Shown: piece after piece, positions 20,139 to 20,392 of the stretch
Layout of the letters: the number at the start of each line of letters is the position of its first letter
How positions within the stretch are numbered: position 1 is the first letter of the stretch
Assembly (NCBI GenBank): GCA_964638875.1
Contig: CAZXBL010000015.1
Location: 1 to 20,392 of the forward strand
DNA: 20,392 nt
Direction of reading: 5' to 3'
Source: JALRHH01 sp964638875
Lineage (GTDB): Bacteria > Patescibacteriota > Saccharimonadia > Saccharimonadales > JALRHH01
Translations under genes and position numbers: made by a program
Notes under the pieces: model-generated
Seen by the model: the letters and a program-made list of their open reading frames with translations, nothing else
Told to the model about the DNA's origin: nothing
The model's database searches: none

Positions 20139-20252
20139 CTCCTTAGAGTTGTGATCTTCTGCAGTACACCGGATTGCCAGGGTGCAGCTCAAACCACTTA
20201 ATTGACCTGTTAACTCTAACAGATATTACTCTTTAAATCAAGAGCTAGAGTT
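20139..20252 (-). promoter_or_regulatory. rpsL leader with mutually exclusive pairings
   Basis: On the minus strand the segment TTAGAGTT (20219-20212) can pair with AACTCTA upstream (20252-20246) or with AACTCTAA downstream (20150-20143). The downstream partner overlaps the start of the rpsL ribosome-binding site (AAGGAG, 20144-20139). The first pairing would leave the site free, the second would cover it. A CTCTT/AAGAG hairpin sits inside the first pairing. Confidence 0.4.
20213..20241 (-). promoter_or_regulatory. Candidate rpsL promoter
   Basis: TTGATT (20241-20236), a 17-nt spacer and TAGAGT (20218-20213) on the minus strand; four of six bases match in each box. If used, the transcript would start near 20206 and would not contain the TTAGAGTT segment. 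Confidence 0.35.
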
Positions 20253-20391
20253 CTATTTGAACGATTTCGGCTGCCGTTGGTAGCCATAGTTGCTTTCGGC
20301 TATATTTATTGGTCACCGAGTTAGAGCTTGGCTGAGCATTCTCGAATCGGGTTATCCCCACAGTACCAAGCGTAGCGATTCTGGGTATGAC
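20245..20391 (-). CDS. Possible 3' end of a gene entering from the right
   Basis: A frame open from the right edge for 48 codons, ending TAG at 20245. It reads VIPRIATLGTVGITRFENAQ and ends LPTAAEIVQIEL. It looks protein-like, but an open stretch of this size is not rare by chance and I do not recognise it. The remaining sequence to rpsL is leader. Confidence 0.25.
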   Translation of the reverse strand, partial: VIPRIATLGTVGITRFENAQPSSNSVTNKYSRKQLWLPTAAEIVQIEL

Positions 20392-20392
20392 T

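Noticed and set aside
20134..20392. tRNA gene in the rpsL upstream region
   Set aside because: No cloverleaf, T-loop GTTCGAATC-type sequence or CCA-proximal acceptor stem could be made on either strand.
1..20392. CRISPR array, insertion sequence or prophage
   Set aside because: No regularly spaced repeats, transposase, integrase or terminal inverted repeats were seen.

Overview
This window is the main ribosomal-protein and translation-factor locus of a bacterium that is most likely a member of the Candidate Phyla Radiation, probably Candidatus Saccharibacteria (TM7). The basis is the bacterial S10-spc-str gene order, rpsE running directly into rplO with no rpmD (uL30) between them (uL30 loss is a known trait of this radiation), short intergenic spaces, the standard stop-codon set, and many small unrecognised proteins set among translation genes. 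The lineage call is inference. A run of 10 N in rplW and two lesions in essential genes (an in-frame stop in rplF and a one-base deletion in rpsN) point to a draft, probably metagenomic or single-cell, assembly.

Layout. Almost everything is on the minus strand, so transcription runs from right to left. From 20392 leftwards: a structured rpsL upstream region; rpsL; a coupled 84-aa cysteine-rich protein; rpsG followed by a hairpin terminator; three further small cysteine-bearing proteins; a 250-nt fusA leader; fusA; an unknown 119-aa protein; tuf behind a strong promoter; a perfect bidirectional terminator. Next come a plus-strand 233-aa unknown protein, a divergent J-domain protein and a 51-aa protein. 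rpsJ (S10) then stands alone, closed by a series of hairpins. A 3-kb accessory island separates it from the rest of the S10 operon: NUDIX hydrolase, HAD phosphatase, DUF4287 protein, three unknown proteins and a 33-aa plus-strand ORF. From 8851 leftwards a clear promoter and a structured leader drive one long operon: rplC-rplD-rplW-rplB-(99-aa unknown)-rpsS-rplV-rpsC-rplP-rpmC-rpsQ-rplN-rplX-rplE-rpsN-rpsH-rplF-rplR-rpsE-rplO, with rplO cut by the left edge.

How the genes work together. The ribosomal proteins build both subunits, and EF-G and EF-Tu drive elongation. At least eleven junctions use a TAATG stop/start overlap, so translation is tightly coupled. The unknown small genes inside the operons share that coupling or have strong Shine-Dalgarno sites, so they should be made with the translation machinery. 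The accessory NUDIX, HAD and J-domain genes instead have a -10 box only 7-9 nt before ATG and look leaderless.

The points most worth a second look are the four cysteine-patterned mini-proteins in the str region, the coupled 99-aa protein between rplB and rpsS, the EF-G with unusual guanine-recognition motifs, and the structured or switch-like leaders before rplC, fusA and rpsL.
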